From Tretioscincus oriximinensis (taxonomy: Eukaryota; Chordata; Lepidosauria; Squamata; Gymnophthalmidae): DNA of 64,000 nucleotides. Location of the stretch: NCBI GenBank assembly GCA_022410635.1, contig JAJVDF010000135.1, forward strand, positions 1,404,886 to 1,468,885, given 5' to 3'. A model generated the notes under the pieces. That model saw only the letters and a program-made list of their open reading frames with translations, did not search any database and had not been told where the DNA came from. Of the stretch, positions 1-17,653 are shown in pieces; positions within the stretch are counted from its first letter, which is position 1, and each line of letters begins with the position of its first letter. The translations under genes were made by a program, and so were the position numbers.

Positions 1-141
1 GTTCCATCATGACACTCAATGTCTGTGTATCCCAGATTTTCACAGCCCCATCATCAGAGCTGCTGGCACAGAAATTATTTTGAGATGGCCAGGAACAAAA
101 TGAAAAACCAGAAACTCTTTCAGTGTGGCCAACTAACTCTC
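1..141 (-). CDS. GEMIN5: GEMIN5 coding exon 2 (partial, cut by window edge)
   Basis: Gem-associated protein 5, the snRNA-recognition subunit of the SMN complex, which binds the Sm site and cap of pre-snRNAs in the cytoplasm. On the minus strand the exon opens after a cag acceptor (142-144) in phase 1 and reads through [13 protein letters not shown], then [11 protein letters not shown], the DD..VKIWD signature of a WD40 blade. This matches my recollection of human GEMIN5 residues just after the first exon. The splice phase joins exactly to the donor at 1248/1249. The exon continues beyond position 1, so its donor is not seen. Identity rests on motif recall plus synteny with MRPL22, not on a database search. 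Confidence 0.9.
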
Positions 142-641
142 CTGCATGGATAAAATACATTGGTTACAAAGTTAGTAAAAACCTCAAATTTCCAAAAAAT
201 AAAACTAAATTGATTATGTGGTTTTAGCATTAGAATTGCCATCTTTATCCCCAAAGGTTCCCTATGAATTACTAAAACTAGGTTAGTAGATGTTGCCAGA
301 ATATTTCGCTAGCATAGTTTATGGGCTCCAACACAACCCACTTGCTTTCACGNGTATTTGGGGGGTTACATTATGGCTCGCAGGTGGAAAAGTTCAGCAG
401 TATAGGATTTGGCGCACAGAAGCCCAACAGCAGCCTAAGAGGAGATTCCAACTCCGCTTCAACTCTTAAGAGGAGAAGCAAGAACTGCTCAAAAAGATGC
501 CTAGAGAAGTCCCTTTGCTTTGGGGTTGCAGTTACTAAAATAAAAAGCAAGGAAGAGCTGCTGCATCTTTAGTGGGCGAGTCAAAGAGGAAATTTCAGAA
601 GACACTGTTGCATCTGCTGAAACTGCGTATTTTCACGACCA

Positions 642-704
642 CTAAAGATTTACTTATTTACATTTCTATACCGCCCTATACCTGAAGGTCCCAGGGTGGT
701 TTGC
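642..704 (-). repeat. Truncated SINE/LINE tail (CCGCCCTATACC type)
   Basis: Shares the T-rich start, ccgccctata and gaaggtcccaggg block with the fuller elements at 5240-5494 and 37271-37530. Only this 3' part remains, and it is interrupted by the insertion at 718. Confidence 0.6.
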
Positions 705-717
705 AGTAAAAACATAG

Positions 718-1113
718 CAGCAGNACTTGAATACATTCACAAGTTCCAGACCATCAGCAAAGGACTTAACAGAGACAATGGTTTCCTGGCCAACTATACA
801 TTTTTATGACACCTGTTAAGTACTTGATTGATTCTCTAACAGACATTGCACCTTGTTGCCCCAGGGACTTTCTCACATAAGAGGATTAGTTCCTGCTATT
901 TACCTGTTTTTTAAAGGAGATTAGTTCCTGCTATTTACCTGCAATTCAAACCCTCCCTACAGTTGCATGTGCTTTGTCTTCTCCCATACACATTTCCCTA
1001 TAAATACCTGACCCTGNCATTAGTCCCTCAGCATCTGAAGAAGTAGACCTGTCTACGAAAGCTTATGCCAACCACTTTTCTCAAGTTAGTCTCAAAGGGC
1101 TGCTAGCTCCTTT
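718..1113 (+). mobile_element. Penelope-like repeat, 5' truncated, with 13-bp target duplication
   Basis: Flanked by AGTAAAAACATAG at 705-717 and again at 1114-1126. The 5' part is a coding remnant reading LEYIHKFQTISKGLNRDNGF, which resembles the C-terminal tail after a GIY-YIG domain in Penelope-like elements. The 3' part carries the hammerhead-like motif (1035-1069) and a tail ending gctagctccttt. Class assignment is inference from the tail pattern. Other copies lie at 6790, 10574, 10653 and 28237. Confidence 0.6.
1035..1069 (+). ncRNA. Hammerhead-ribozyme-like motif (candidate)
   Basis: CTGAAGA (fits the core CUGANGA), one extra A, a perfect GTAGAC/GTCTAC stem with a CT loop, then GAAA, then a GC/GC two-pair stem around TTAT. 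This is the layout of a minimal hammerhead of the kind described in Penelope-like elements. Helix I is not evident, the base after the short stem is C rather than U, and there is the extra A, so activity is doubtful. Confidence 0.35.
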
Positions 1114-1248
1114 AGTAAAAACATAGTTAGCGTATTCAAAACCGGCAGCATCTCTGCCCTTTTCCGGGAAAGCTGCTCCGCCTGGGGCCTTGGCGAGGCA
1201 GCCTAACGGCAGCGGCAGCGACACGCCCTCCTCTCGCTGGCCCCGTAC

Positions 1249-1420
1249 CGTAGAAAGCGGGAGCCACGGGGAGGATCTTCAGGAGGCACACGGTGTTTCG
1301 AGCCGCGAAGCCGAAGAGCTGCCCATCCTTTGAAGTATCGCTGCAGCGGCTGCAGTACCAGTTGGGGGACGCCGGCAGGGCTAGTTTGGCAGCCCCGGGA
1401 TCCCTCCCCGCTGCCGCCAT
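1249..1420 (-). CDS. GEMIN5: GEMIN5 coding exon 1 (start of gene)
   Basis: The first coding exon runs from an ATG at 1418-1420 to a gtacgg donor just below 1249, ending in phase 1 (TAC G), which joins exon 2 as Y-G-E-L-V-G-H. It encodes about 57 residues. The diagnostic stretch is SPNWYCSRCSD followed by LFGFAARNTVCL, matching the N-terminus of vertebrate GEMIN5. The Trp-Tyr pair (residues 21-22 here) corresponds to the human W14/Y15 region implicated in snRNA/cap contact. The leader before SPNWYC is longer than in human and rich in Ala/Gly. The ATG sits in a gatcATGG context. Intron 1 (142-1248) holds a truncated repeat tail and an inserted retroelement (718-1113). The open frame past 1249 is intron read-through. 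Confidence 0.9.
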
Positions 1421-1667
1421 GATCCCTCGGCGTTTCCCACGCAGCAGCCAGCGGCTTCCTCAGGCTGTGCTCGGCGGCGCCCACATTAGCCACTCGCGCG
1501 GCCGCAAAGCGCCACATTGACCCACGTGCTGCCGTAAAGCAACTCGAGTTACGGTGCGGTACAGCGCGTGTTTAGGGCATTTTACGACCTCTGCTCAGCT
1601 GCGTTCCTTGAAAGGGTGGTGGTGGAGGGGGAGGAGGACTGGAAGGAAAACCAGGCGACCCGGGAAG
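1421..1667. promoter_or_regulatory. Bidirectional GEMIN5/MRPL22 promoter, CpG-rich
   Basis: Only 247 bases separate the two divergent start codons, and the flanks from about 1140 to 1700 are GC- and CpG-rich in an otherwise AT-rich window. No TATA box is evident. An E-box CACGTG lies at 1523-1528, and an inverted repeat CCGTAA/TTACGG spans 1532-1554. Both start codons lie in ATGGCRGC contexts (AAGATGGCAGC at 1665-1675 and ATCATGGCGGC on the minus strand at 1420), resembling YY1 sites that often overlap the starts of housekeeping and ribosomal-protein genes. The promoter role is inferred from layout; no transcription start is visible. Confidence 0.7.
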
Positions 1668-10154
<8,487 letters not shown>

Positions 10155-10196
10155 TAAACCTTAATAGCAATGTTTTTCTCCTTTTATAAACGTGTA

Positions 10197-10202
10197 AATA
10201 AA
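10197..10202 (+). terminator. MRPL22 polyadenylation signal AATAAA
   Basis: Canonical AATAAA 42 bases after the MRPL22 stop, followed about 15-25 bases later by a T/G-rich stretch. It implies a very short 3' UTR. Confidence 0.8.
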
Positions 10203-10573
10203 GTACATCTTAAAACTGTGCACACTTGTTGGGATTTTTGGTGCAGTGGAAAATGTATGAGAGAAATGACTACAGTAGCAAAGACGTATATTGTTTCTAA
10301 TGCAGACATGATACTATGACAAAATATTTCCCCAGTCCCTGGTTTCTTTCTGATTTTTCTTTCAATTGTTTTCAAGCTGAGTGAACACAAAATATGACTT
10401 TAAAATTATTTTTTTAGTTATCCCAGTTCATGGAAAAATCCATTGCTTCTTTAATTACTTGGTTAACCAATTAATTAAATTTAATTGATAATTGTGTTTA
10501 ACCATATTAGGCCTGCCCACGCTTGATTGTTACTAACCTTATTGAATCTTAGAGTAATAGCTGTATTTAGTTT

Positions 10574-10737
10574 AAAAGTCCAGCAAGGGAGCTTGTAGCA
10601 CTTGAAAACGAATATGGGAAAGGTAGGAAGCATGAACTTTCGTAGACGCGTCTACTAAGAAGTAGTGTATATGAAAGCTTGTGCCACCAACTTTTCTCCT
10701 GTTAGTCTCCAAGTGGTACAAGCCCCCTTGCTGGGCT
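10574..10737. repeat. Head-to-head inverted dimer of the hammerhead-like repeat
   Basis: On the minus strand 10655-10574 reads gtctacgaaag, ttcatgcttcc, then a tail ending in gctcccttgctgg. On the plus strand 10651-10737 reads tctactaagaagtag, gaaagcttgtgcc, then a tail ending agcccccttgctgg. Both halves share the 14-base palindrome GTAGACGCGTCTAC (10642-10655), which is the stem of the motif. Confidence 0.6.
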
Positions 10738-10815
10738 TATTGAATCTTATTATCACTTATGAATAGAACATTTGTAGCAAGATGGAATAGGCTTAAAGGT
10801 CTCAACAAGCAGCAT

Positions 10816-11205
10816 CCTATACCGTGAATAAAAGAAATTCCAAAGACACTAGACAAAAATGGATCTGTAAGAGTTGCAAGGCATAAACTGTTGTTAACCA
10901 AGAATTGCATAAGAGCTAATCATACACTTGACCAAGCCCTTTGGGATAATATTTTGAAGCCTGATGAGTTACAGGTGGACTTTTTGGAAGACATGGGTTA
11001 AATTTCATCTGATGCAAAGATAACAGCATTCCAAAAGTCATTTCAACAGTCTTTATGTGTTGTGGTAGGAATGCTTTGCTGTTTCCTGCCTGAACTATTG
11101 ACCATAATTGACAACCATGATTTTTGCTGTCTGTCAAAAAATCCTGAAGAAGAATTGCTTAAGTACAATTGGGCTATGCAACAAGAAATGATCCAAAGCC
11201 CGTGA
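10816..11205 (+). pseudogene. Unidentified coding-like relic, two in-frame stops
   Basis: One frame stays readable for 130 codons apart from TGA at 10825-10827 and TAA at 10999-11001, then TGA at 11203-11205. It reads with normal amino-acid composition, for example LTKNCIRANHTLDQALWDNI, then LKPDELQVDFLEDMG, and later NPEEELLKYNWAMQQEM. I do not recognise the family. It could be a processed pseudogene, a transposon gene fragment or chance. It ends near the DIRS insertion at 11296, which may have split it. Confidence 0.35.
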
Positions 11206-11295
11206 GGAAGTTCACCTGTGAATGGGTTGAAAGAAGGAATTGCTTAATCAAAATGCTGAATAGAACACCATTAAGGTATGGTAGCATCGTAACAG

Positions 11296-11430
11296 TTCAC
11301 AGAGGACAGAACCGGGGATGTCGGACAAATGGGTTATTCCTGGAGACCCCCTGCAGGAAGTGACAGAACGTTAAATGGACTCTCCCTACCCATGATCCCT
11401 TGCAACATGAAATATCTCCCCAGTCTTCTG
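11296..11430 (+). repeat. DIRS left inverted terminal repeat
   Basis: Contains gatgtcggacaaatgggtta, tcctggagaccccctgcagg and aaatggactctccctaccca, each found inverted at 12916-13050. It begins TTCACAGAGG, and its outer edge is repeated inverted at 12550-12592. Confidence 0.8.
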
Positions 11431-11625
11431 TCGCTTCTTGCAGGAAAGGCAGTAGTCTCCTGACCCAGCTCTTTTCTGACCGGTTTTTATGGACTTTGAC
11501 TCTCGGTGTGGGGGTGAGTCGAGGATTCCTCCCCCCTCTGGTGTGGTGTGTCCCTCTGGGATCAGTCGGTCCACCCCCAGCAACGATAGTGGGCCCTGGG
11601 AATTGCTATCTGCTCCACCATCGGA

Positions 11626-12516
11626 TTGGGAGATTCGGGCCTTCCGGGCTTTTATTGCAAAGTTACCTGGGGTGGCCTCCCTCCCTCCCGGGTTGCTCGC
11701 CCCCCTCATCGAGCCCCCCCCCCGAGGGAGTGCTGGACAGTGAGTGCCTTGGGATCTCCTCCTGTCGCCTCTCCATATAATAAAATTGATCGCCCCGAGG
11801 GCTTCGAGCGAACGATGGAACCATCCACATCAAACGGCGCCCCGGCCGCTAAACCGCCGAGGAAAGAATCGGCCACACCAAAGTCCTCAACGGCCATCGA
11901 TCGTTCTGTGCAGGCACCAGCCCGCGCAAAGCAAAGGCCTAAGGACTCAAAATCTGCGCCTGCGCCGTCTGCACCGCCGTCGACTGACGGCTCCGTGGGC
12001 CCAGCCGGGAGAGCTTCGCTTTCAAGCTTGCCGCCGTTCCGCCCTATGCCTGACGCGGCGGGGAGCGATGCGGCCCAGCGTCCTCCCCCCGCGGATGCTC
12101 CCGCTGGCCCCACCTTCCAGGAGCTGTACATGGCACCTTCAGATATTTATGTTAAGCGCACCAAGACAGAATCCTTGTTTACCCTGCTCCATCCCGTTAA
12201 GAGAGGGCTGCCGGCCTCTGCTAAAACCATTGCCTATTGGGTAGTGGAATGCATTAAGCTAGCTTACCGGCTCTCAGGGAAGTCTCCTCCGTCAGGGATA
12301 TGCGCTCAGTCCACCCGCTCTGCAGCTGCTTCTTTGGCGTATTATAACAGGGCATCTCTAGAGGAGGTTTGTTTGGCGGCTACGTGGAAGAATCCTTCCA
12401 CGTTCACCCGCCACTACAAACTGGATATTTTCAAATCCAGTAGAGGTTCCACGGGCAGGGTGATTCTGCAAAACATCCTCCTAGGTCCGGGTTCGGAGCT
12501 ACAGGACTCCCCTTAG
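11626..12516 (+). CDS. DIRS internal ORF: Gag-like N-part joined to tyrosine-recombinase C-terminus
   Basis: Open frame of 296 codons, with the probable real product starting at the ATG 11815-11817. The first half is Pro/Ser/Ala-rich and low in recognisable motifs, as in DIRS Gag-like proteins. From about residue 180 (IYVKRTKTESLFTLL) it changes to a recombinase C-terminal domain: KTIAYWVVECIKLAY, then AQSTRSAAASLAYY, then ATWKNPSTFTRHYKLDIF. The Arg of box H-x-x-R and the nucleophile Tyr of HYKLD are in place, but the box His is Gln (AQSTR). The catalytic N-terminal Arg box is missing. It reads as an internal deletion derivative that keeps an open frame. Higher GC and CpG content than the flanks marks it as foreign to the local sequence. 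Confidence 0.7.
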   Translation: MGDSGLPGFYCKVTWGGLPPSRVARPPHRAPPPRECWTVSALGSPPVASPYNKIDRPEGFERTMEPSTSNGAPAAKPPRKESATPKSSTAIDRSVQAPARAKQRPKDSKSAPAPSAPPSTDGSVGPAGRASLSSLPPFRPMPDAAGSDAAQRPPPADAPAGPTFQELYMAPSDIYVKRTKTESLFTLLHPVKRGLPASAKTIAYWVVECIKLAYRLSGKSPPSGICAQSTRSAAASLAYYNRASLEEVCLAATWKNPSTFTRHYKLDIFKSSRGSTGRVILQNILLGPGSELQDSP

Positions 12517-12549
12517 TTCCCACCCAGTTCTGGGATTGCTCTGGTACGT

Positions 12550-12650
12550 CCCATTTGTCCGACATCCCTTCCCGGTTCCGTCCTCTGTGAAATGAACACC
12601 GGTACTTACCTAAGGTGGTGTTCAAGAGGACGGAGAGAGAAGGGATGTCG
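12550..12650 (+). repeat. DIRS internal complementary region
   Basis: 12550-12592 is the inverse of the left outer edge (cccatttgtccgacatccc, then gtcctctgtgaa). 12591-12650 is the inverse of the right outer edge (atgaacaccggtacttacct, then ggtggtgttcaagaggacgg). The two halves meet at a shared GAA/TTC, as expected for a circular-junction template. Confidence 0.8.
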
Positions 12651-12915
12651 CCCCTCCCTTCTGGGGGGGGGGAGTCCTGTTCTCAGGCATCTGGTTTTTT
12701 TCCCTGTTCTTTGTTGGTTTCTAGGGTGGTTATTTTGGGTTTCATTCCTACAATGGCGTCAAGCTATCCTTTAAGGTTCTGGTTACTTCTGGGTTTCAGT
12801 TACCTGTTGGGTTTGGCAATAAAGTTCTCTGTTAAACTCATTTCGGTTGTGGTCTCTTTCTTTATTTCTCTGGGTCTAGGAGTATTTTGTTGTCATGTTT
12901 CTCTACCTCTCTCTC

Positions 12916-13084
12916 CAGAAGACTGGGGAGCTATTCCCTGTTGCAAGAGATCATGGGTAGGGAGAGTCCATTTAATGTTCTGTTGCTTCCTGCAGGGGGT
13001 CTCCAGGAATAACCCATTTGTCCGACATCCCTTCCCACTCCGTCCTCTTGAACACCACCTCAGGTAAGTACCGGTGTTCATTTC
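12916..13084 (-). repeat. DIRS right inverted terminal repeat with extension
   Basis: Inverse of 11296-11430 as far as 13050, then an extra outer stretch (aacaccacctcaggtaagta, ending accggtgttcatttc) that has no match in the left repeat but is mirrored in the internal complementary region. Confidence 0.8.
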
Positions 13085-14755
13085 ATGCTGAAAAATTGTC
13101 TAATGTGGCTGAATGGAAAGCAACAATGTGAGGAGTAATTCCTTCTGTCAATGACTCAAGGAAATGCTATGTTTTGGGAATTGATTACTTTTTCACTTAG
13201 ATAATACAGGTGGTCAAATGAATTTTTCCTTCAATAATTTGAAAGCAGTATTTTCAGTTTATCAACGAGTGATTGTCTCATGTTAGATTAATTATAATAA
13301 ATAGGCAAAAACCAGCAGAAAAATTGGGAAGGATGCAAATACATGTTTACAGAAGCTACTTGATAAAAATGTGCATTATTTTCAATTAGGCCAATCTTAT
13401 TTTTGCTGGGCTGTACTTAATCAGGAACTGATGCCTAATTGACTGCATGGACAAATTTGGGGGTAGAGATGCAGAAGTGGTTTGCCACTGCCTGATTCCA
13501 AGGAGTGACGGAATAGACCAGAGCTCTTGGTATCACTGTGCTCAGCTGTTCTAATCTCATCTTAGTTTTATTCGTACAACTTTCATTGAGTTACTTTTCA
13601 GTTTAGTGAAGTACGTCTGCAGATGGCACTACTGTCTTTTTTTTGAAAACGCATGTAGAAATGCGAACAGAAAAGGGGAACTCCCTTTAAAGTTACCTTC
13701 TGACTCTTTCAGCAGCTGTAATACTTTTTAAAAGACACACATGCTAGTTAATCTCAGAGGAAGTATGATAAATATTAGCAGCAGTAGCAGAGCATGTATA
13801 CTTGTTTTTTTAAAGCACACTAAATGATAGAAAATTATTTACCTTTACTTAATCAGGCAATGTAGTAACTGTCTTGAGGACTTGAAACAGTTGTCAAAAG
13901 CATCAAATTAAAAAGATTTCACATGATTGAACAGATGCTGTGAAGCCCAGCTGGAATTTCTTCCTCAAAGGAAAATATTTAGGTACTGAAACAGGACTTC
14001 TCTGTGGCAACCCCAAAGCCAGGAAGCCAACTATACATGGCTTTCAGCACCGGGTTAATTTGTTCATAAACCTTTAATTTCAGAAATGAGTCCTTCCAGG
14101 ACTAATGAGAGGGTAGAAGGCTTGATGATCCATAGTTTTAAATATGGTTTAATGCTTGTTTTAATCATGTGTTGTGCATTTCAGGTGAAAGACGGAATGC
14201 AAATGTTACAAAGTTAAATCAGCAAACCCCTTTACCCCAGTCCAGCTAGCCTTAAATTCTAGTTCTCCATTGTCTGAGGAGAAAGGAGTTCTGTTTTTCC
14301 AAGTTCTTATTGTGCAAAAGAATTGCTTTGTTATTTAGAGGCCTGTGGTTTTGATGATCAAACAACTGAAGGTCAAGAAAAGAGTTTCCACCAGGAGTTG
14401 TCTTTGATTTATAGTTTAAGAGATTTGTTGGCTGCATTTCACTGAAGTTTTATGTATTTTTTTAAAAAATCCTAAATAATTAAAAATGATAAAATAGTTT
14501 AAACAGTACACTTGTACTTTGTGCCAGAAAAGATGTGCTGATACAGACGGCAAACCTGTAATTTAGCAGGGAATGAACAGGAAAAAAATTATTTGTCATT
14601 TGGTACCATATGAGAAGATTCTAAGTTGAGTTTTGTAATATTAGGCTACTTTTCTGTTTCTTCACAAAGTTTTAGTTACTATAGATTTTCTATAGAATTA
14701 CCTGCCTGTTCCTATTAGGATGACTTGACTAGGGGTTACCAGATAAATGTCAAGA
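13085..14755. other. Intergenic, no recognised feature
   Basis: AT-rich sequence. The first bases probably continue the target into which the DIRS element inserted. No coding or repeat signal that I can name. Confidence 0.6.
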
Positions 14756-14950
14756 TAGAAGAAGAAGAACTGGATTTTTATACCTCACTTTTTGCACCCA
14801 AAGGGCTTCAAAACGGCTTACAAAGTTATTTTTCTATCTTCCCCACCAGGTTATCTAGTCGCAGTCAGTTGCAATTTCTTGCAATTCCTGCTTTTGGATA
14901 GCTGGGTTGGCTAGAACTACAGGCTAGTAGAATGTGCTCTCCCCTCTCCA
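14756..14950 (-). mobile_element. tRNA-derived SINE, head-truncated
   Basis: Starts with an (AAG)n run (the inverse of a TTC tail) and matches, inverted, the body of the copy at 18621-18928: the inverse of gtagctctagccaaccc and of aattgcaagaaattgcaact are both present. The tRNA-like head is missing. Confidence 0.7.
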
Positions 14951-17011
14951 TATCTCCTTAGTGATATTCATGGCTGTAGATCAGATAGAAGTTTGTATCT
15001 TTAATGGATATAGATATAGAAGGAATTTTCAATCCAGTGTTGGGAGTTATAGGGTGGGGAAATCTCAGACAGGGATCTTAGACACTTTGTATTTTTCTTG
15101 CCTGAGAAAATTTTGTGGGGGGACTTCCATGATGCTAGTTACTCCAGGGCCCATTCCTGGAAACAGAGACCAGAAGTAGCATCATTTGTGGTGTCACTTC
15201 TGTTCCCAGGACACGTTTTACAGAACTAGGGGGCAGAAGGAACATTACAATGATGTCACTTTGAGGCCTAGTGGAATTCCCATACATAGCTGTATGAGAA
15301 TTTGTCTGATAGTGCATAATCTGATTAAATGTACAAGATTCTCATACAACTGCAGGCTTNTGATGCTTTGCAGCTCCTGGGGTGGGGGTGGGATCACCTT
15401 TTCTCACCGATTAAAGATACAAAATTATATCTTGGATTTTATCTGGTAACCTTAGCCTTGTTAACAATTTACAGATATCAGCTGCCAAATCAAGCTTCCT
15501 GCCAATTATTTGCAAGTATTAGAGATTAGAATCAGATTATTATTATTGTTATGGTTGTTGTTATGATTTTTGAATGCCTAACTTTTGCTTACAAAGCTGA
15601 AAGGGCATTTATTTAAGGGTACATAGAGGGAGAAATGGCACCCTCTTCATCTTTACACATTCCTTGGGGACATTCTGAGCTGGCCGTTGGTGAAAGGGAA
15701 GTTTCAAGCCCTTTCTTGCACACCTTATACGTACATATTGCCACCCAAAAATACTTTATCTTGTCCCAAGAGGTAAAAGAAAGGGACTCACTCCCAGATG
15801 TAGACTGAGTCCTGAATAAATCCATATAAGGATAATCTAGGGATAGTTTATTTCTGGCAGGAGAATTCTTAGAAAATGGTTTTTAACTGTGGGGCCAACA
15901 ATGCTATGTGAAACCATCTACACGATAGTGCAGATTAAGGAAGGTCCAGAATGGGTCTTACTTAGTCTGCATCCTGCATGTGGATGGTAGGTCCCTNTTC
16001 TGAGATATGATCCAGAATAAGGGCCAGTGCAGAAAGGCCCTAAATTTCCCTCACTGCCTCCTTTCTGCTTCTTTTATTTGCCTTCACATCTGTCTTGTTA
16101 TTATATGTACTTGGAATTTGAGCTATTTATCAGATTTTCCCTGTAACAGTTCTGTGATAACACAGATTAATATGCTCCTTCAAACCAGGTTGAAAACTGC
16201 CTTGACTATGAGCATTTGTTCAGCATTCCACTAATGTGCCCAGTTCTTCAGCTGAGACTTACTTACTATCTGTAGGAAAGTGGGGGAAGCATGATATTTT
16301 CTCCCCAACCCCAATGCTAGAAATAGTCACTGGGAGAGGAGGTGACAGAAGTGGGCCATCCTTTCCTCATCAAGAAGACCTTCTGGACTTGAGAATTCCA
16401 AGAATGTATGAACTCTGAATCATATGTGCATGCTAAGTCCATTTTTTTTTATCAAATATTGCTTTCAGTGGTGGCTGGTGTAGTTTTTTTCTGGGGGGGC
16501 GCAACCCCAGTGCAAATGTTGGACGATGGGAGTACTTGGTGCGCTGAATTTAATTCGACATCACTTCTGGGGGCGGGACAGGGAGCTCCATCACTTCCAG
16601 GGATGGGACAGGAAGTGACATTACATTCCTTCTTTTCATCCTTCCGTCCTTCCCCCTTTCTTCCATTCTTTCCCCCATTTTCCCCCCAATTCCTAAATCT
16701 GGGTGTAAATTGAGCAAGCGTAATTATAAAATAATAATAAAAAACGCACCTAATATGATTTTCAATTGTGCTGTGGTTAAATAAGATTTCAAAAAGAAGG
16801 AAAAACAAGTAAATATATCTGCTAGTGGCAATGATGGTGGCTGGGTGATACTTTTCCTGGTAATTTTTTCTTCCACTTCTAATGGTATTTGCCTGATGTC
16901 CTGAAGACTACAGCTCCCAGGTTGCACCACAGCTAGCCCTAGGCGCATTCTCTGCAACTCTACACTTAGTGACTCGTCCACAGGAATCAGAATCAAAAAC
17001 AAGCCAGCAAG
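14951..17011. other. Intergenic, mostly unrecognised
   Basis: Contains a half-copy of the palindromic hairpin family at about 15955-16034 (atccagaataagggccagtg, cagaaagg) and a C/T-rich run at 16630-16700. The remainder shows nothing I can name. Confidence 0.5.
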
Positions 17012-17653
17012 TGTTGTTTAGCCTCTTTATAAATCTGTGGTGAGGCCACATTAGGAATATTGTGTACAATTCTGGTCACCACAACTCATTTCTGAGGTGC
17101 AGAAAAGGGCAACTAGAACGGTTGGGACTGGAGCACCTCCCTTATGAAATCCATCTGCAACGTTTGGGCCTCTTCAGCCTCAAAAGATGGTGTTCGAGAG
17201 GTGATCTAATTGAAGTGTATAAAATCATGCATGGGATGGTTAAGAAAAAAAAACTATTTTCTGTGTCACATAACACTAGGACCATGGGGCATTTCTTGAA
17301 AAGAGTCAGCACAGACAAAGGAAAGTATTTTTTCACCCAGAGCATCATTGGCCTGTGGAATTTACTTCCAGAAGAGGTGGTGGTAGCTAGCAGCCTGTTT
17401 AGCTTTAAGGATTAGACAAGTTCACAGAAGACAAAGGTATAAACGGCTACTAGAATTAATGTTGTGATACTGCCTCCGAGATGGAGCAACAGGCAATATT
17501 CCTGAAATGACATTTGCAGGGCATTTAGAATATGTGAAGATTTTGCCTTCTGTTCCAGACTGCCCAGGTGCAATCAATCGGCCATTGGGTGAGTCAGAAT
17601 GCTGGACTAGATGGGCTGTGACCTAATTCAGCAGGACTCCTCTTATGTCTTAT
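17012..17653 (+). mobile_element. CR1 LINE, ORF2 C-terminus plus 3' end, degraded
   Basis: Encodes [20 protein letters not shown], then [20 protein letters not shown], then TDKGKYFFTQSIIGLWNLLP, the conserved CR1 ORF2 C-terminus. Internal short deletions and frameshifts. The 3' UTR has gactgcccaggtgcaat and gctggactagatgggct, ending with cttatgtcttatg. Confidence 0.85.

Larger units (their letters stand above)
142..1248 (-). other. GEMIN5: GEMIN5 intron 1
   Basis: Non-coding stretch between the two GEMIN5 exons. It contains a repeat tail at 642-704 (CCGCCCTATACC type) into which a Penelope-like repeat has inserted (718-1113) with a 13-base target duplication. The remainder shows no recognisable feature. 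Confidence 0.8.
11296..13084 (+). mobile_element. DIRS-type tyrosine-recombinase retrotransposon, non-autonomous (1.79 kb)
   Basis: Three hallmarks are visible. First, inverted terminal repeats: 11296-11430 against 12916-13050, with the right repeat extended about 34 bases further. Second, an internal complementary region (12550-12650) whose first half is complementary to the left outer edge and second half to the right outer edge. Third, a C-terminal tyrosine-recombinase domain in the internal frame. The reverse transcriptase, RNase H and methyltransferase of full DIRS elements are absent. No target duplication is seen, as expected for this class. Confidence 0.85.

Noticed and set aside
1136..1248. 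Extension of GEMIN5 exon 1 along the open frame
   Set aside because: A gtacgg donor at 1248/1249 joins exon 2 in the correct phase and reproduces the conserved protein; the rest is intron.
11626..12516. 296-codon open frame as a host gene
   Set aside because: It lies wholly inside the inverted-repeat-bounded DIRS element and ends with a DIRS recombinase domain.
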